Below, piece after piece: positions 6,597 to 8,653 of a DNA stretch of 8,653 nucleotides. The position numbers and the translations under genes were made by a program. How positions within the stretch are numbered: the stretch's first letter is position 1; every line of letters starts with the position of its first letter. This DNA comes from Gemmatimonadota bacterium. Its GTDB lineage: Bacteria > Latescibacterota > UBA2968 > UBA8231. The notes under the pieces are model-generated. The model searched no databases, was not told where the DNA came from, and saw only the letters and a list, made by a program, of their open reading frames with translations. The DNA lies in the NCBI GenBank assembly GCA_009845645.1, contig VXZF01000460.1, forward strand, positions 1 through 8,653. Direction: 5' to 3'.

Positions 6597-8653
6597 AGCC
6601 CGGCGAAGACCGTAATAAAACTGGTCGTCTCGTTGCTGGTCTCGTCGCCAATCACGAAAGTACCTGGTCGTTCGCTATCCTCAATCACCTGTTCGGTAAG
6701 AATCCGGCCATAGCGCAGGCCGATCTGGGTCGTCAACCGGTAGCCCAAATAATCCGAAGTGGTCGAGAGCTGTACGGCCACATTGGTCGAACTCAGGTCG
6801 CCCGTCTCCTGCTGGCGACCGGCGGCAATAAGCGCGTTCTCGTCCACGCTCTGGTCGCTGAACCACAACTGCTCCAGCCCGGCCTGAATAATCGTGTGGC
6901 GCAGTACCGGCAAGGTCGCGATCAACTGCGCCGTTGCCGTCCACTCCTCGCGGTCGTCTTCTGCAACGAGAAAGGCCGTCTGGCGCAGAAGCTCGCTTTT
7001 AAACCTCGGCTGCAAGTCCAAACGTCCCAAGCCATAGGTGTAGTCAACCTTGTTGATCAAGCCAAAAAAGCTGGAGTTGTCCTCCATCAGGCGGCCGTTG
7101 GCGTCGCGGGTCTCGGCTTGGTTCTGACGGAAGGTCTCCCACTTGAGCTTATTGACTAGGTTCAAGCCCTCGATACCCTTGTAGTCGAACTGCACAAAGG
7201 CGGTGTTGATCCAAGTATCCTGCGCCGGAAGGATATCTCGAACTACTGGCTGGATTGGTGCACCCTCAAAGGGCGTAGGCTCGCGGCGGGCATCGGGGAT
7301 CGTATCCTTGGCCTGTTTGATCATATCGAAGACCCGCAGGCGTCCCAAGCCCGCGTAGTTCTTGTCAAAGGTGAACATCGCGTAGTTGGTCGCGTTGGTC
7401 GCGTCGGTTGTCTGCGACTCTTCGTCCGTGCGGCCGACAATCAGCCGAGCCTCCGGTAGCAGGTGTACCCCACCAAAGACATTGAATCCTCGACGATCAG
7501 GTTTATAGGGAAAGTCGGGTAAGTCATCGTCTTCAAAGCGGTCAATCCAATTGTTGTTGTTGAGGTCAATGCCGAAGAGAAACTCCGGCCGATCGACGCT
7601 GTAACGCAGAAACGGCTCCTCGTAGTCGGGAGTGATATTGCCTACAGTGGCGTTGTCGTTCTGGTTGAAGTCGGAGATGAAGTCGTTGTTCTGGTCCCAA
7701 CCTGGGTAGATTGCCCGGTCATTGATCGTGCCGAAGCGAACCCAATCGGGATAGCGATCTTGATCGTCGTTGTCATCGACAAACTCGTAGAAGTGCCGCT
7801 GGCTATTGTCGTATTGCACATCGCCGTTGGCGTTGACCAAAAAGGTAGTGGTCGAATAGGCTTCATCAATGGCGTACGCCTCGCCATAGAGGAAGTAGGG
7901 AAAGTCATCGCGCGAGGCGCTGAAGTACCAGGCGTCGGATGACTCTGAAGAGATCGCGTGTTTCTTCCCCTCGTTGAACAGCGCGGCATTGGGGTACTGA
8001 GCATAGCGCTTGTTGCGGTCCCACTCGCCGTAGAAGTCAAAGCCGAAGGCATCGGCCCCCTCAATGGTAAAACCGCCGATTAGGTTGGCAGTCGGCAAGC
8101 CATAGTCGAACTTGATCCGCTGCAAATTGGAGATGTCCTTCACGTTGCCCTCGGCGCGCCGCAGCACCACGAAGGCTGGCTGGCTGTTGTCGATTACTTC
8201 GCTGGTCAGCGGAGCCGCCGGTACCGCCCGCTGGCCCGTCTGGCGGTCGGACCACAATTCAACCTTGAAGTCGTTGGCCACTACGTAGTTGAAGTCCACT
8301 CCGACAATCGTCGTCGGGTCTGGGCCGACGTAGGCCGGATCGTTGAAGTCGTAATTGACGATGATCCGCTCCGGGCCGTCCGCAGCCAAAAAGCCCGGAC
8401 GCCGAAACCCGCCGAAGATGACCGGCCATTCGGAGCCAGGCCGGACCACCTCCTGCAAGGTAGAAACCGTCTCCTTGCCGGTGTCAAAGTCGCGGCTAGT
8501 GATCCGCACCTCGTGGCTGAACAGGGCCGCGCCCCCCTCGCCGTCTTCCGGCGAGTCGTCGCTCAGAATCACCGCAATCGCCGTCAGCGGTGTCGTGCTC
8601 TGTCCAGCGGTGAGGCTACCGGCGACCAAGTCGCCAGCGAAGAGATCGAGGGT
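6590..8653 (-). CDS. Large exported beta-rich surface protein, paralogue, 5' end cut by window
   Basis: The frame is open from the window edge at 8653 to TAA at 6590: 687 codons, the C-terminal part of a protein. The TTG at 8629 is an internal codon, not a start, because the frame continues upstream (TLDLFAGD) and because the complete paralogue has about 260 further residues before the matching 'DDSPEDGEGGA' block (here residues 32-42 of the visible part). Shared motifs follow in the same order: 'DYGLPTA', 'FGFDFYGEW', 'DEAYST', 'VDDNDDQDRYPD', 'DQNNDFISDFNQND', 'PDYEEPFLRYSVDRPEFLF', 'IDLNNNNW', 'DTWINT', 'PRFKSELLRQ' and 'DYLGYRLTTQIGLRY', ending 'FITVFAGLE'. It is therefore a tandem duplicate, well diverged, of the downstream gene, with the same inferred exported, beta-rich, metal-binding character. 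It lacks two insertions present in the paralogue. Signal peptide and promoter lie outside the window. Function unknown. Confidence 0.9.
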   Translation of the reverse strand, partial: TLDLFAGDLVAGSLTAGQSTTPLTAIAVILSDDSPEDGEGGAALFSHEVRITSRDFDTGKETVSTLQEVVRPGSEWPVIFGGFRRPGFLAADGPERIIVNYDFNDPAYVGPDPTTIVGVDFNYVVANDFKVELWSDRQTGQRAVPAAPLTSEVIDNSQPAFVVLRRAEGNVKDISNLQRIKFDYGLPTANLIGGFTIEGADAFGFDFYGEWDRNKRYAQYPNAALFNEGKKHAISSESSDAWYFSASRDDFPYFLYGEAYAIDEAYSTTTFLVNANGDVQYDNSQRHFYEFVDDNDDQDRYPDWVRFGTINDRAIYPGWDQNNDFISDFNQNDNATVGNITPDYEEPFLRYSVDRPEFLFGIDLNNNNWIDRFEDDDLPDFPYKPDRRGFNVFGGVHLLPEARLIVGRTDEESQTTDATNATNYAMFTFDKNYAGLGRLRVFDMIKQAKDTIPDARREPTPFEGAPIQPVVRDILPAQDTWINTAFVQFDYKGIEGLNLVNKLKWETFRQNQAETRDANGRLMEDNSSFFGLINKVDYTYGLGRLDLQPRFKSELLRQTAFLVAEDDREEWTATAQLIATLPVLRHTIIQAGLEQLWFSDQSVDENALIAAGRQQETGDLSSTNVAVQLSTTSDYLGYRLTTQIGLRYGRILTEQVIEDSERPGTFVIGDETSNETTSFITVFAGLE

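Noticed and set aside
6589..6651. A 21-residue N-terminal extension of the 992-residue protein
   Set aside because: It would overlap the upstream coding end, has a Arg/Pro-rich sequence that hides the signal peptide, and is replaced by a well-placed ATG at 6588 with GGAG before it.
6500..7159. A 219-codon plus-strand open frame across the paralogue junction
   Set aside because: It spans the end of one well-supported gene and the start of the next on the opposite strand, with no recognisable domain.
8627..8629. TTG as the start codon of the truncated paralogue
   Set aside because: The frame is open beyond it to the window edge and the paralogue alignment places about 260 residues upstream of this point.
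1..8653. Mobile element, CRISPR array, toxin-antitoxin or defence system
   Set aside because: No transposase, recombinase, nuclease, helicase, direct repeat array or small paired genes were found on either strand.

Overview
The window holds five protein-coding genes, all on the minus strand, so transcription runs from high to low coordinates. Both edge genes are cut by the window. I see no tRNA, rRNA, CRISPR array, insertion sequence, integrase or phage gene. Coding density is high and no gene-free stretch reaches 300 bases: the two real gaps are 659-770 (112 bases) and 1698-1853 (156 bases).

Organism: every gene but one encodes a protein with a signal peptide or with the look of an exported or outer-membrane protein, so a two-membrane (Gram-negative) bacterium is likely. 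The mix is large surface proteins with acidic metal-binding loops, a CBM9-like secreted protein, a discoidin-like secreted protein and a membrane/TPR fusion, at moderately high GC. This recalls uncultured, carbohydrate-oriented lineages of the Latescibacterota, Poribacteria or Planctomycetes type. That is an impression only; no marker gene is present.

Layout in transcription order. (1) 8653-6590: the C-terminal part (687 codons plus stop) of a large exported protein. (2) 6588-3610: a complete 992-residue paralogue that starts one base after the previous stop. (3) 3596-1854: a 580-residue multi-pass membrane protein with histidine motifs and a C-terminal TPR block, starting 13 bases after the previous stop. 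These three look like one operon. (4) 1853-1698: a regulatory gap with a candidate promoter and a terminator-like hairpin. (5) 1697-771: a secreted CBM9/DOMON-like protein with a very strong ribosome binding site, followed by a strong intrinsic terminator at 735-705. (6) 658-1: the N-terminal 219 residues of a secreted discoidin-like protein, open at the window edge.

How they may work together: the tandem paralogues share a long architecture with three aspartate/asparagine-rich calcium-site-like motifs and an aromatic, beta-strand-rich C-terminal half, probably an outer-membrane barrel or beta-rich surface protein. The membrane/TPR protein is co-transcribed with them and could assemble, modify or anchor them in the inner membrane. 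The CBM9-like and discoidin-like proteins are separate transcription units, but both are secreted candidates for glycan or surface binding. The cell-surface theme is inferred from architecture and no function is demonstrated. The most unusual part is the tandem paralogue pair plus its membrane/TPR partner, which I cannot assign to any described system.
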